A program made the position numbers and the translations under genes. DNA of 25,761 nt, from NCBI GenBank assembly GCA_903832165.1, contig CAILAQ010000231.1, forward strand, positions 1 to 25,761. Reading direction: 5' to 3'. Positions 1 to 8,794 of this stretch are shown one piece after another. The stretch is from an uncultured Bacteroidota bacterium (GTDB lineage: Bacteria > Bacteroidota > Bacteroidia > Bacteroidales > UBA12481). Positions within the stretch are counted from its first letter, which is position 1. Every line of letters begins with the position of its first letter. A model generated the notes under the pieces. It had not been told where the DNA came from and did not search any database. It saw nothing but the letters and a program-made list of their open reading frames with translations.

Positions 1-1429
1 CCATCGTCTGCAGGGACCAGCTTCTGGTGGTTGCATTATATTGCAGTGCAAACAGTCCGAACTTGTTTTGCGGGGCGGATAAAGAAAAATTAATAATTCG
101 CTGCGCACGGTCGATATCTTTCGGACTTTTATACATCTTCCCATAAAACCAGAGGCCCGAAGCCTCCCGGATGCTGTTCCAGAAAGGTGTATTCTGGATT
201 TTATCATTCATAAAATCCGCCGCACAGCGGTATCCACCCATGGGGATGCCATTGTCGTCCCACTCCAGCCAGGAGCCGGTATTCTTGTACCCTTTGAGCG
301 GTATGTCCATGTTAGGGTCATCAATGGGAATATACACGAGGCTATCGACCAACCGGTAGTATTCCGAAAAAGGCATGGCCAGGTGTGCGCCGTTCGAAAA
401 TTCTTTGTGCCCGTATTTTTCCCAGGTTGCACGACTCACCTCCTGGTAGTTTTCTTTCCCTTCCGCATCCAGCATCAGGGAAAATCCGAACCTTAATTTA
501 TCCGAATTGATGGTCCGCACGGTAGCGGAATCATCATCGGTGCGGTTAAAATGGATATGATGTGAAATGATCGCATCCATATAACCGAAAGTAAAAACCG
601 GCTTATCGGAAATACCGCTGTTCAGGGAATAATCCAACGCGGTTGGCATAGAGAATTTATCAGGGTCCTGAGCCACACAAAATTTATTTCTCGGGATCCA
701 CAGAGTCCGGCGTGCATCGGGCGATAATACTTTGTCCTGATTGATCTTATCCAGATCAGGCAATAAAGCAAAAAACAAAGATTTATCCCTGACGATAATT
801 GCCGGAGACTGGAATGCCCGGTCGCCGATCACCTGATTGCAGGAGCTCAGCATTTTATGGGTGTTTTGCTTCGATTCCTCATTGTCATATTTCACCGCGG
901 GGGTGTGAATGAATTCCGGATCTCTCCCCAGCTGTGAGACATAGGTGGCCAGCAAATAATCAATTTTATTGGAAGGGCCGGGAAAACGAGCTTCGATATC
1001 AATATAAAACTCCCTGGCGCCTGGTTCAAGATGTATCGTTTCCGAAAACACTATCTTATCTTTTACTCCACTGATAACAATACTGCTGGATGTCTTATCC
1101 AAAGTGACGCTGCCTGGCAATTCGGCAAGAATATACCGGTACGGGTATTTCTTGGAATTATAAGTATTTGTTCGTTTGCCCACAGAAGGAATGGAATAAT
1201 CCGGCTTGAATGAGGTAACGATCTCCTGAAATAAACCATCCCTTTTTACGGCATAAAAGTGCCGGGTAACCAGGCCGTTTTCGTCTTTTACGCAAACTGC
1301 TCTCACCTTTGAATTGGCGAGGATGTACTCATTGCCTTTCTGAGTGAGAATAACAGTTTCCTGGCCGGTTAGCAGGGTACTGCAGAACATCAGGATAATG
1401 GGGCAAATCCATCTGGATATAAGGTTCAT
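1..1429 (-). CDS. Large secreted protein of an unrecognised family, N-terminal 476 residues (3' end cut by window edge)
   Basis: An open frame runs without a stop from an ATG at 1427-1429 to the left edge. Its N-terminus (MNLISRWICPIILMFCSTLL, then TGQE) looks like a Sec signal peptide. The rest is a paralog of the proteins at 1447-4092, 11354-14020 and 16578-19460. It shares an IDYLLATY segment, EFIHTP, a GDRAFQSPAII block, ALLPDLDKINQ, SPDARR, a GHKEFS..HLAMPFSEY block and SAPQNKFGLFALQY. It is closest by eye to the 960-residue protein: both have WEKYGH, HLAMPFSEY, GYKN.GS and ASGLWF. The C-terminal motifs of the family (for example GPENIDHEG) would lie beyond the edge, so completeness cannot be judged. 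It follows the 881-residue paralog by 17 bases and is the last visible gene of the operon. Function is unknown; a carbohydrate-active enzyme is inferred from context. The start is supported by a strong Shine-Dalgarno sequence just upstream. Confidence 0.9.
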   Translation of the reverse strand, partial: MNLISRWICPIILMFCSTLLTGQETVILTQKGNEYILANSKVRAVCVKDENGLVTRHFYAVKRDGLFQEIVTSFKPDYSIPSVGKRTNTYNSKKYPYRYILAELPGSVTLDKTSSSIVISGVKDKIVFSETIHLEPGAREFYIDIEARFPGPSNKIDYLLATYVSQLGRDPEFIHTPAVKYDNEESKQNTHKMLSSCNQVIGDRAFQSPAIIVRDKSLFFALLPDLDKINQDKVLSPDARRTLWIPRNKFCVAQDPDKFSMPTALDYSLNSGISDKPVFTFGYMDAIISHHIHFNRTDDDSATVRTINSDKLRFGFSLMLDAEGKENYQEVSRATWEKYGHKEFSNGAHLAMPFSEYYRLVDSLVYIPIDDPNMDIPLKGYKNTGSWLEWDDNGIPMGGYRCAADFMNDKIQNTPFWNSIREASGLWFYGKMYKSPKDIDRAQRIINFSLSAPQNKFGLFALQYNATTRSWSLQTM

Positions 1430-1433
1430 GATT

Positions 1434-1440
1434 CCTCCTT
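1434..1440 (-). promoter_or_regulatory. Strong Shine-Dalgarno (AAGGAGG) for the leftmost gene
   Basis: On the minus strand AAGGAGG lies four bases (AATC) before the ATG at 1427-1429. It fixes the start of the partial gene at the left edge. The other starts in the block are preceded by A/T-rich leaders with little or no such motif (for example those at 4092, 14020, 16549, 23008 and 25574), which is usual in Bacteroidota, so this site is an exception within its operon. Confidence 0.7.
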
Positions 1441-1446
1441 CAATTA

Positions 1447-4092
1447 TTATTTATTCACGGTAAATCGATAAGACGCTAATTCCTTTCCGGTCAATGCTAT
1501 TGGTGTGGCGCCATTAATAACCAGGCTGTAGGTTTCTGACTCCTTTAAGCCATCCACCTTTAATTCAATAACATAGGACTTTATAAAGGGTAATTGGAAT
1601 TCTTTAAACCAATTTTCAATCCGGATTGAAAGTTTTTCTTTATCGAATTGATATTCTTTGACATTAACTCCGTTGACTCCAACTGCCAGATGTTTTACGA
1701 CATTGACATACAATCCTCCCAGTTCCCTCATGGCATCGGATATTCCGGTGAGCCCGCCCAGTTCGCACCAGCTGGCACCGGTTCTAAGGGGTGTTTGAGG
1801 AATGCCTTCATGATCGATGTTTTCCGGGCCAAGACCGGTCGGGTAATTTGGAAAGTTGTACACCTTATTGGCCACATTTTCGGGCAGGTTGGTCAGGACC
1901 AGAGAGGCACGGGCCAGGGCAACACTGCGCTCGATCAGATCCTGCCTTCCGAGCTCCTTGCCGTACCACGCAAAAATTCCGGGAAGCATGGCCTGGTGGC
2001 CGTTGAGCCAGGCTGCATCGCCATTATCAGTATCAGTGCCACCAAATGGATACGCGGTATAAATGTAATGCGGAGCCCAGGCGGTCTGGTATAATGACAA
2101 GTAGTCTATGACCTGTTCCCCGGCATCCAGCCAGGTTTTTTTGCCCCCGGCACGGTACAGGGCGGCAAATCCTTCGGCAGCCCATGACATGGAGACATTT
2201 CCTCTCGGGTCCTGGCCGGTATAGGTATCCTTAAAATTCATTGGCTTTACCCCACAGGAAAAATAGACCTCGAAATCGAGCCATCGCTGTTTCGGCAGGA
2301 TCTCCCTTGTCATAAAAGAGGCCATCCTTTCGGCTGCATCCAGGTACTTCTGATCCTTTGTCGCGAGGTACAATTCTGAGAGGAACCAAATATGAACTCC
2401 TTGTTCCCCGTTGAACCGCAGGTAGGGATTCGGCACAAGGCCGGCACTGAACCACGAGGGAAGGCATCCGTTGGAATCGATATTGCCGGTAATAAAGTCG
2501 CCATATCTTTTTACGAAAGGCAAAATCCTTTCATTGGGTTCACAAAGCCGGTAATAGCGGAGAAGGTGCGTACAGGTCTTGCTCATGGCCGCAGTCTGGT
2601 AGGATTTACTCTCGTTCGAGAAATACCGTTCAACCCGCGATGAATCCATTTCAGCCGGCGGATCCCAGTGATTTCCCTGCCAGCGTTTGGTGAAGACCCG
2701 GTAGATCACCGGAAAAGGCCCCTGGTTCTGCGGTGACAGCAGGATCAGGTTGACAATCCTCCGGGCCTTATCCACCAGTCCGCTGTCGCCGGTATGTATG
2801 CCCCACCAGTAGATACCGGGGGCATCACGCATATTGTTCCACCAGGTGGTAAATTCGATCATATCATACCAGTCGGGCGCATTATTTTTATAGCCTCCCA
2901 CCGGCCATCCGTCCATCTCCCACTGCTGCCATTCTTCCATATCCGGATATCCCTTTGGCGCACTGTTATGGATGACCCAGTCGGGTTGACTCACCCACCA
3001 CCCCTTGTAGGAAGCGCTTGCCGGGAAACATACTCTGGCATACTCCTCGAACGGCATCACCTGGGGCTTCGGCTTCTGCAGCGTGGGGCTTCCGTATCGA
3101 TCCCAGATAAAGCGGCTTACCGCCTGATATCCCTGAAAAGGCGGGGCATCGGCCTTGATCATCAGGTCGAAGCCATATCTCACCAGATTCTTTTTCAGAT
3201 GTCTTACCATGGAGCCATTACTGGGATGCAGCCAGTGCATATGATGTGTGGCAACCGCATCAATGAGGCCGAATGAAAACAGCGGTCGGTTGGTCAAACC
3301 CGACCTGAGGTTGAAATCCAGGCCGGCAGGCATTGAACAAAGGGAGCTGTCTATTGGAATATCGAGGGGCCTGCCGGCAATCCGGGTGGATGAGAACCTG
3401 GCATCCGGGGATAGAACCATCGCCTCATTGATCAGATCCAGATCAGGGATGAGGGCACAAAAGGCTCCCTTCTCCTGCAGGATGACAGCGGGTGAATAAA
3501 AAGTCCGGTCACCGAAAATGTCGTCGTCGGCGAATTTTAATTTTGGCGTATGTATGAATTCCGGTTTTTCCGCCGGCAAAAAGAGAAATGGCGAAACCAG
3601 ATATTCCAGTTCCGGCACTTTCCCGTCAAGCAAAGCCGAGACTTCAATGTGGAACATCGACTGGCCGTTATCGAGCTTAATTGTCTGCTCAATTTGCTGC
3701 CCTCCCGAATTCCCGGTTAACAAAATAACAACCCGGTCTCTGCCGGATTCCTTTATCAGGACAGATCCCGACAGCTCGCTGGTCAATAACCGGTGGGTCG
3801 GATCCAGACTGGTATTATACAGCCTGATTGCCGAATCCGGCTGTACTTTTGGCGGCAGGAAAGATTGGGTAATCCCGATCCACTTACCGTTGGCCCGGGC
3901 ATAAAATTCCTGCGAGATGCCACGGTCGTTTTTAATGAACCTGGCCTTGACTTCCGAGTTTCTGATTTCAATTATCCGGCTGCTGCCCTCCGTTTGTTCC
4001 TCCACGAAGCAGCCCTGTCGGGTGCAGCTCAGCAAAAACGCAATGAACAGAAACGTCAGGAGAAGCCGGCAATGCGAACTTTCAGTTTTCAT
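1447..4092 (-). CDS. 881-residue lipoprotein of an unrecognised paralogous family, putative glycan-active enzyme
   Basis: The N-terminus has a hydrophobic stretch ending in LLSC (Cys23), a good lipobox, so the product is probably a lipoprotein on the periplasmic or outer face. Residues ~36-330 look beta-rich and carry EFIHTP (178-183), FGDRTFYSPA (193-202) and ALIPDLDLIN (213-222). Residues ~400-780 look alpha-helical, like an (alpha/alpha) barrel: WWNNMRDAPG (417-426), DKARRI (441-446), SPQNQG (453-458), WLDFEVYFSCGVKP (604-617), TAYPFGG (679-685) and GPENIDHEG (755-763). A small C-terminal beta domain follows. The protein is colinear with the 888-residue paralog, with GPENIDHEG at identical residue numbers. 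I do not recognise a named family. The invariant Asp, Glu and His residues in the last motifs are candidates for an active site. The gene sits 8 bases after the GH106-type gene and 17 before another paralog. A glycosidase or lyase role is inferred from fold impression and context only. Confidence 0.88.
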   Translation of the reverse strand: MKTESSHCRLLLTFLFIAFLLSCTRQGCFVEEQTEGSSRIIEIRNSEVKARFIKNDRGISQEFYARANGKWIGITQSFLPPKVQPDSAIRLYNTSLDPTHRLLTSELSGSVLIKESGRDRVVILLTGNSGGQQIEQTIKLDNGQSMFHIEVSALLDGKVPELEYLVSPFLFLPAEKPEFIHTPKLKFADDDIFGDRTFYSPAVILQEKGAFCALIPDLDLINEAMVLSPDARFSSTRIAGRPLDIPIDSSLCSMPAGLDFNLRSGLTNRPLFSFGLIDAVATHHMHWLHPSNGSMVRHLKKNLVRYGFDLMIKADAPPFQGYQAVSRFIWDRYGSPTLQKPKPQVMPFEEYARVCFPASASYKGWWVSQPDWVIHNSAPKGYPDMEEWQQWEMDGWPVGGYKNNAPDWYDMIEFTTWWNNMRDAPGIYWWGIHTGDSGLVDKARRIVNLILLSPQNQGPFPVIYRVFTKRWQGNHWDPPAEMDSSRVERYFSNESKSYQTAAMSKTCTHLLRYYRLCEPNERILPFVKRYGDFITGNIDSNGCLPSWFSAGLVPNPYLRFNGEQGVHIWFLSELYLATKDQKYLDAAERMASFMTREILPKQRWLDFEVYFSCGVKPMNFKDTYTGQDPRGNVSMSWAAEGFAALYRAGGKKTWLDAGEQVIDYLSLYQTAWAPHYIYTAYPFGGTDTDNGDAAWLNGHQAMLPGIFAWYGKELGRQDLIERSVALARASLVLTNLPENVANKVYNFPNYPTGLGPENIDHEGIPQTPLRTGASWCELGGLTGISDAMRELGGLYVNVVKHLAVGVNGVNVKEYQFDKEKLSIRIENWFKEFQLPFIKSYVIELKVDGLKESETYSLVINGATPIALTGKELASYRFTVNK

Positions 4093-4100
4093 GGTTAGTC

Positions 4101-7100
4101 TTATTCTTTGCGGAATAAATAAAAATCGTCCATCAGCCCATATTCAAATATCTGATATTCCTTTCCCGGCGGGTATCCTTTCACGTTCCTCCAGAATGGC
4201 GATATCGCCAGTCCTTTGGGCGGATTGTTATGGAATGGTCCGAGCAGGTTTTTCAGGCTTCCGATCACCGAAACTGAAATTTTGTTTTCGCCTTTCCTGA
4301 TGACTTTCGACAGGTCGAGGGTATAGGGAGGGTACCCGATGATTCCGGCCGGTTTGCCATTGACAGCAATCTCCGCTATGGTGCCGGTCCATTTACCCAG
4401 ACGGATTTCGTAATAATCGGAAGGGTCTTTAACATCAAAATTTTTGGTGTATGAAATCCCGTACGGATAGAAAGGCAGTCCCTGACTGCTCCAGCTTCCG
4501 GATGCATAGACTGCGGCAGGCGTTGAGATCTTCCAGCCCTTTTCCGCCGCAACAACAGAGAAATTACCTGTGATGTATGCCGGTTCGATCTCGGCATAGA
4601 TATTCATCGGGGAAACGGTCAGGGAAAGTTCGTTATCGCCCTGTGTGACAGCACTGCCAATGCTGTACACTCCGAAACTGCGGTCGAACCACCACTGCCC
4701 CACTGATCTTTTAACCTCCTGTCCGTTAACTTTTACCCTGTAGATGTCGGGGCGCTCAATCACGGCGTTCATGCCCGAAAAATCAAAACTGCCCTCCACG
4801 CGGAAACGATATATTGCTGTAAAACCGCTGCCCTGGCTGAAAGTATCCCTCGATAAGAGGCTGTTGTTATACTGGACGAGGCCTTCCCAGGGATTTCCGC
4901 CTGGGAATCCATGGCTGCGGAACACCCGGTCGGTGGCATCAAGCACCTGAAGGTCTTTTGTCGTTTCGCCTTTCGTAACCACATCGCAGAAATCCATCAT
5001 CAGCACATTATCCTTAAGTCTTTCAACGGCCAGAGATGAAGCTGCCGCAACCGGTACCAAACGGCCAGGCTGTTCTGCAGTACTGACGCCCTTTATTTTC
5101 GATCCGGAAATATACAGCAGAAGGCTTCCAGCCGGCGGCAAAGTGAATGTCAGCCGGATTCTGTCCTTACCATCCCTGATCGCTGCATAATCTTTCATTT
5201 CACCCGTAAAGCCATCCATTTGAGCAGCATCGCTTCCGGAAACTGTGAGTTCGCCTTCCATTGTCCCGGCCTCTGTGGAGTTGACCAGGAAAATTATCTG
5301 GCCGTCATCCAGGATCCTCCGGTGGTGATACAGATTACCTCCGGAGATCTTATCGAACTTCAGGTCCTGATCATCAGAAAAACTTAGAAAAGTATCCGGA
5401 ACCGAATCTTTGATTGTTATAATATTTGTAGCAGGCTGGTTTAGAAATCCGGTAAGCTCTGCTCCCGGCGACCCGTCGATTTTGTCGGGTAATGAATACA
5501 GGAACAGCTTTCCGCCCTGGGCTACGTAATCTCTTAAAATCCTGAGTGTTGAAGTATTGATGTTTTCCATCATCGGTGGAAGGACAACCCTGGAATAACT
5601 TCTCTTGCCTACTATGAATCTGCCGTTTTCTGCCCTACCCTGCTCCCTGATGATATTCTCTGATCCCAGGTCGAATTCCACCTGGGCTTTCTCCAGTCTG
5701 GTGACAAATCCCTGGAAAGAGTTGCCGATCTCCTGAGTGTGCGGGTCAGGTTTGTTGTAGGAGTCGTACATCCACGCCGAGGTGGTTGGCTCCAGCACCA
5801 GGATGTCGTTCACCTGTTTTCCGGACGACAGCGCGGCCGACAGCCTGCCGAAATATCTGTTCAGCTGACCGTAATCCTTCCACCACGGTTCATGGTAGGT
5901 GAAGTGCGGCGGATGATCGTACTTTCTCGACCCCTCCTGGGTAATCGGCGACATATGCTGGTTCATCATATTTACACCCAAGGCGAACTCCCAGTCGCCG
6001 AGCCGTTTCATGTCGGCGAAGGTGAGATCCCAGCCTCCGCCCCCGTACGTTTCGCAGAGGGTGCGGGTCAAACCGAACTGGTTGGCAACGCTGGAAAGTT
6101 CCTTAACCGACCTGACATTTCCGAACTGAGCGCTGGTAGAGGTTTCGTTGAACTGATTGAACAGGCAATCGATGCCTGGAATCTGGAACCATGGGTACAT
6201 AGCCATATTATCAGGCCCCAGCCGGATGAATGGCCACTCATGTTCCCAATAGTGGCCGGTAAGCGAAATACCCTTTTTTGCACAATACTGATAGTAGGGT
6301 TTAGCCCATCGGTCGATAAACAATTGCAGTATGGTCTGGGCATAATTATGGCGCACTTTTTTCCAGTCGCCAACCTCTTCATACAGCGAAGTCAGGTTGA
6401 TGCTGAGATCGTATCCCCATTGTTTCTTGAAAACATCGAAAAGATCCGGAGTCCAGCGGATGCCTCCGGGCGAGTTCAGATGGGGCTCATCCGTGAAAAC
6501 TCCAGGCATGAACTTCCCGAATTCATCACCGGCCCATTTTTCGTACCCATCCATGGTTACCTGGATAAACTTCTCGGTTACGCCGGGCACCAGCAGGTCG
6601 ACATACGTGAATCCGCCATACCATTTGCCGTGAAAATAGTAATCGTTGTCACCTTTTGAATACCAGGTTTTGGTGAAAAGCCGGTACTTCCCCTTCTTTC
6701 CCGATTCGGCTTTACGGTCGGCAACTTCCCGGAAAGCACCATTTTCTTCTTTAAGCACCAGAAAATAGTGAATAGTATCATCCGGCAGGATCTCCGATGA
6801 TTTCATCTGGATTCCCTGTCCCTGATTATATGACTCCGGCATCTGCGCGGGAACGTTTCCGCCGGCAAATCCGCTTGGGAAGTTATATTCATCATAGATC
6901 CAAACCTTTAGCCCAAGCTCTTTCCCTTTATCAACAGTATATCTAAAAAGCTCATACCACTCATCTGTGAGATAAGAGGTTATCAAACCCGGGCGTGCAT
7001 GGACAATTACCCCCCCGCAACCAGTCTCCTTAAAATCGCGCAGATAGGCATCGATCTCTTTGCGGGTAATTTTCCCGTTCCACACAAAAAAGGGTATCGT

Positions 7101-7259
7101 TCCATATTCCGAGGAAGGATTCCTGAATTCTTTCCGGAGCTTACTGAAATCCATTATGGCTCCCGGCAACGGATTCTTGTCCGACAAGCAGGAATCGGTC
7201 ATAAGGCTGATAGAGCAGAAGCTGATCAGCAGCCAGTGATATATTTTATGTGTGTGCAT
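4101..7259 (-). CDS. GH106-type alpha-L-rhamnosidase-related glycoside hydrolase
   Basis: The protein has 1052 residues from the ATG at 7257-7259. It matches the GH106 pattern of large secreted proteins: a start after the signal region with FRNPSSEYGTIPFFVWNGKI (45-64), then GCGGVIVHARPGL (80-92), EELGLKVWIYDE-like text (GLKVWIYDEYNFPSGFAGG, 116-134), FTDEPH (255-260), GHYWEHEWP (335-343) and LCETYGGGGWDLT (401-413). GH106 enzymes remove alpha-L-rhamnose from polysaccharides such as rhamnogalacturonan and use two Glu residues; Glu258, Glu339 and Glu403 are visible candidates, not assigned. The C-terminal ~220 residues look like galactose-binding beta-sandwiches. The chosen start gives a signal peptide (MHTHKIYHWLLISFCSISLM). 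An in-frame ATG 129 bases upstream would overlap the acetylesterase gene and add a basic, non-signal leader, so I reject it. The signal ends near TDSC, a weak lipobox. Rhamnosidase activity is the family expectation; other specificities in this broad group are possible. Confidence 0.85.
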   Translation of the reverse strand: MHTHKIYHWLLISFCSISLMTDSCLSDKNPLPGAIMDFSKLRKEFRNPSSEYGTIPFFVWNGKITRKEIDAYLRDFKETGCGGVIVHARPGLITSYLTDEWYELFRYTVDKGKELGLKVWIYDEYNFPSGFAGGNVPAQMPESYNQGQGIQMKSSEILPDDTIHYFLVLKEENGAFREVADRKAESGKKGKYRLFTKTWYSKGDNDYYFHGKWYGGFTYVDLLVPGVTEKFIQVTMDGYEKWAGDEFGKFMPGVFTDEPHLNSPGGIRWTPDLFDVFKKQWGYDLSINLTSLYEEVGDWKKVRHNYAQTILQLFIDRWAKPYYQYCAKKGISLTGHYWEHEWPFIRLGPDNMAMYPWFQIPGIDCLFNQFNETSTSAQFGNVRSVKELSSVANQFGLTRTLCETYGGGGWDLTFADMKRLGDWEFALGVNMMNQHMSPITQEGSRKYDHPPHFTYHEPWWKDYGQLNRYFGRLSAALSSGKQVNDILVLEPTTSAWMYDSYNKPDPHTQEIGNSFQGFVTRLEKAQVEFDLGSENIIREQGRAENGRFIVGKRSYSRVVLPPMMENINTSTLRILRDYVAQGGKLFLYSLPDKIDGSPGAELTGFLNQPATNIITIKDSVPDTFLSFSDDQDLKFDKISGGNLYHHRRILDDGQIIFLVNSTEAGTMEGELTVSGSDAAQMDGFTGEMKDYAAIRDGKDRIRLTFTLPPAGSLLLYISGSKIKGVSTAEQPGRLVPVAAASSLAVERLKDNVLMMDFCDVVTKGETTKDLQVLDATDRVFRSHGFPGGNPWEGLVQYNNSLLSRDTFSQGSGFTAIYRFRVEGSFDFSGMNAVIERPDIYRVKVNGQEVKRSVGQWWFDRSFGVYSIGSAVTQGDNELSLTVSPMNIYAEIEPAYITGNFSVVAAEKGWKISTPAAVYASGSWSSQGLPFYPYGISYTKNFDVKDPSDYYEIRLGKWTGTIAEIAVNGKPAGIIGYPPYTLDLSKVIRKGENKISVSVIGSLKNLLGPFHNNPPKGLAISPFWRNVKGYPPGKEYQIFEYGLMDDFYLFRKE

Positions 7260-7267
7260 GGTTTTAT

Positions 7268-8791
7268 CTATTTTTTCGGGGTTAACCGGTCGAGGACTTC
7301 CTGCGGCGTGGGCCAGGCGTCGGTTCGAAAGGGCGATGCGGGCAAGCCCGCCAGATTCACCAGGTTGTGGTTTGCAACGTCGGCCCACGCGAACCTTACA
7401 GCCACAGGTTTTGCAACGGCGGGACTGCTCACCACGATGCAGTCACCCTCAATCACCGCATTGGCCTTGAAGAACACTCTGTCTTCACCGGCCAAAGTAA
7501 ACCAATCAAGCGATTTCCCATTGCTCGACTTCAACCCTGATTTTGCGTAATCAAACTTGATCCGGATGTGATTATCCTCGATACTGAATGACCGGAAAAC
7601 AGGCCCGTTGAAATCGATTTCTTTATGATAGGAGATTCCCAGGGCCAGGAGGCCGAGGCGTCTTCCGATCTCCTCCTTGTTGCCGGGATGAATGTCCACT
7701 GAATCCCCGATATCGGTAGTTACCACCATCCCCGTACCCGGCAATGCAAGGGCCGATAATTGGGCCTGCCGGAGCTGCGGGGAATCAACGATCGGCCACC
7801 CGTGTCCCACATGCCTGGTGTAATCGTAAGGGGCTAGCTGGACGAAACAGAATGGCAATTCGGATTGCCAGGCTTTGCGCCATTCGGATATCAATGTTAT
7901 GAAAGCATGGCCGTAGGCGTGGGCTGCCACAGTGTTGGCCTCTCCCTGGTACCAGAGAATTCCCCGGATAGCATAGTGCAGGATCGGGGCAATCATGCCG
8001 TTGTAAAAGGTACCGTGTGGCTGTTGGCTTTTATGCCAGTGTTCAATGTCTGTCGTACGCAACAGGTAATCGTAACCCTGGTTGAGTGCACCATCCTTAT
8101 CGAATGCGGGTGCCGGAATCCAGGGTTCAATGGCTGATCCTCCCCATGAGCTATGTATGAAACCTACGGGAACGCCCAGGTTACTGAATAGATACCTGCT
8201 GAAGAAGTAACCGGTGGCCGAAAAGCCGGGGGCATTTTCGGGTGTGCATACCAGCCATTTTCCTTCGCAATCATCCTGCGGTTGGCCGGCCTCTTTTTTT
8301 ATCACCGTGAAAATCCGGATCAAGGGATAATTTGCGGCAGCGATTTCCAAGGCGGAATTTATGATAGGTGAAGCGCGGACTCCATCCCCCTTGAAATCCC
8401 AACCAGCCATCGGTTGTTCCATGTTCGACTGACCGGAACCGAGCCAGACTTCCCCGACAAGGATGTTGTTGACCACTATGCTGTTATTACCCGAGACCTT
8501 CATCACGTAAGGGCCACCTGCATTGAACGGCCCCAGACGAACGGACCATGTCATGTCGGTGCCCCCGGTGGCCGATGCGGATTGACCATTCAGTTCAATG
8601 CTTATATGCTCACCCGGATCAGACCACCCCCAGATGGTTACCGGTCTGCCCTGCTGAATAACCATGTTGTCGCTCAGGATGGCGGGGAGACGGACTGCGG
8701 CAAGGATCGGCCGACCGGTTATGCCAGCGAGAAATAAGAGGTAAATGATTATCGCTTTCCGGAAAACATCCTGGTTCAGCATGATTTTCAT
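7268..8791 (-). CDS. SGNH-fold carbohydrate acetylesterase (sialate O-acetylesterase/SASA family)
   Basis: This 507-residue protein has the hallmarks of the SASA (PF03629) group. GSGQSNME (118-125) carries the nucleophile Ser122. GILWYQGEAN (277-286) is the block III equivalent with the oxyanion Asn. GDSVDIHPG (362-370) carries the Asp366/His368 part of the triad. An N-terminal beta region (AILSDNMVIQQGRPVTIWGW, 37-56) is typical of these esterases. A hydrophobic segment at ~12-32 indicates export. Such enzymes remove O-acetyl groups from sugars. Members in plant-polysaccharide loci deacetylate xylan or pectin, so the sialate name need not describe the substrate. The gene starts 3 bases after the GH2 stop and ends 8 bases before the GH106-type start, so translation is probably coupled. 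In this operon it would clear acetyl groups that block the exo-glycosidases. Confidence 0.9.
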   Translation of the reverse strand: MKIMLNQDVFRKAIIIYLLFLAGITGRPILAAVRLPAILSDNMVIQQGRPVTIWGWSDPGEHISIELNGQSASATGGTDMTWSVRLGPFNAGGPYVMKVSGNNSIVVNNILVGEVWLGSGQSNMEQPMAGWDFKGDGVRASPIINSALEIAAANYPLIRIFTVIKKEAGQPQDDCEGKWLVCTPENAPGFSATGYFFSRYLFSNLGVPVGFIHSSWGGSAIEPWIPAPAFDKDGALNQGYDYLLRTTDIEHWHKSQQPHGTFYNGMIAPILHYAIRGILWYQGEANTVAAHAYGHAFITLISEWRKAWQSELPFCFVQLAPYDYTRHVGHGWPIVDSPQLRQAQLSALALPGTGMVVTTDIGDSVDIHPGNKEEIGRRLGLLALGISYHKEIDFNGPVFRSFSIEDNHIRIKFDYAKSGLKSSNGKSLDWFTLAGEDRVFFKANAVIEGDCIVVSSPAVAKPVAVRFAWADVANHNLVNLAGLPASPFRTDAWPTPQEVLDRLTPKK

Positions 8792-8794
8792 GGT

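Noticed and set aside
5739..6659. Plus-strand open frame of 306 codons opposite the GH106-type gene
   Set aside because: It is an antisense shadow of conserved coding sequence, with no signal peptide or recognisable motif.
7260..7388. N-terminal extension of the GH106-type protein to an upstream ATG at 7388
   Set aside because: It would overlap the acetylesterase gene by about 120 bases and add a basic, non-hydrophobic leader before a clear signal peptide. The ATG at 7259 gives an 8-base gap like its neighbours.
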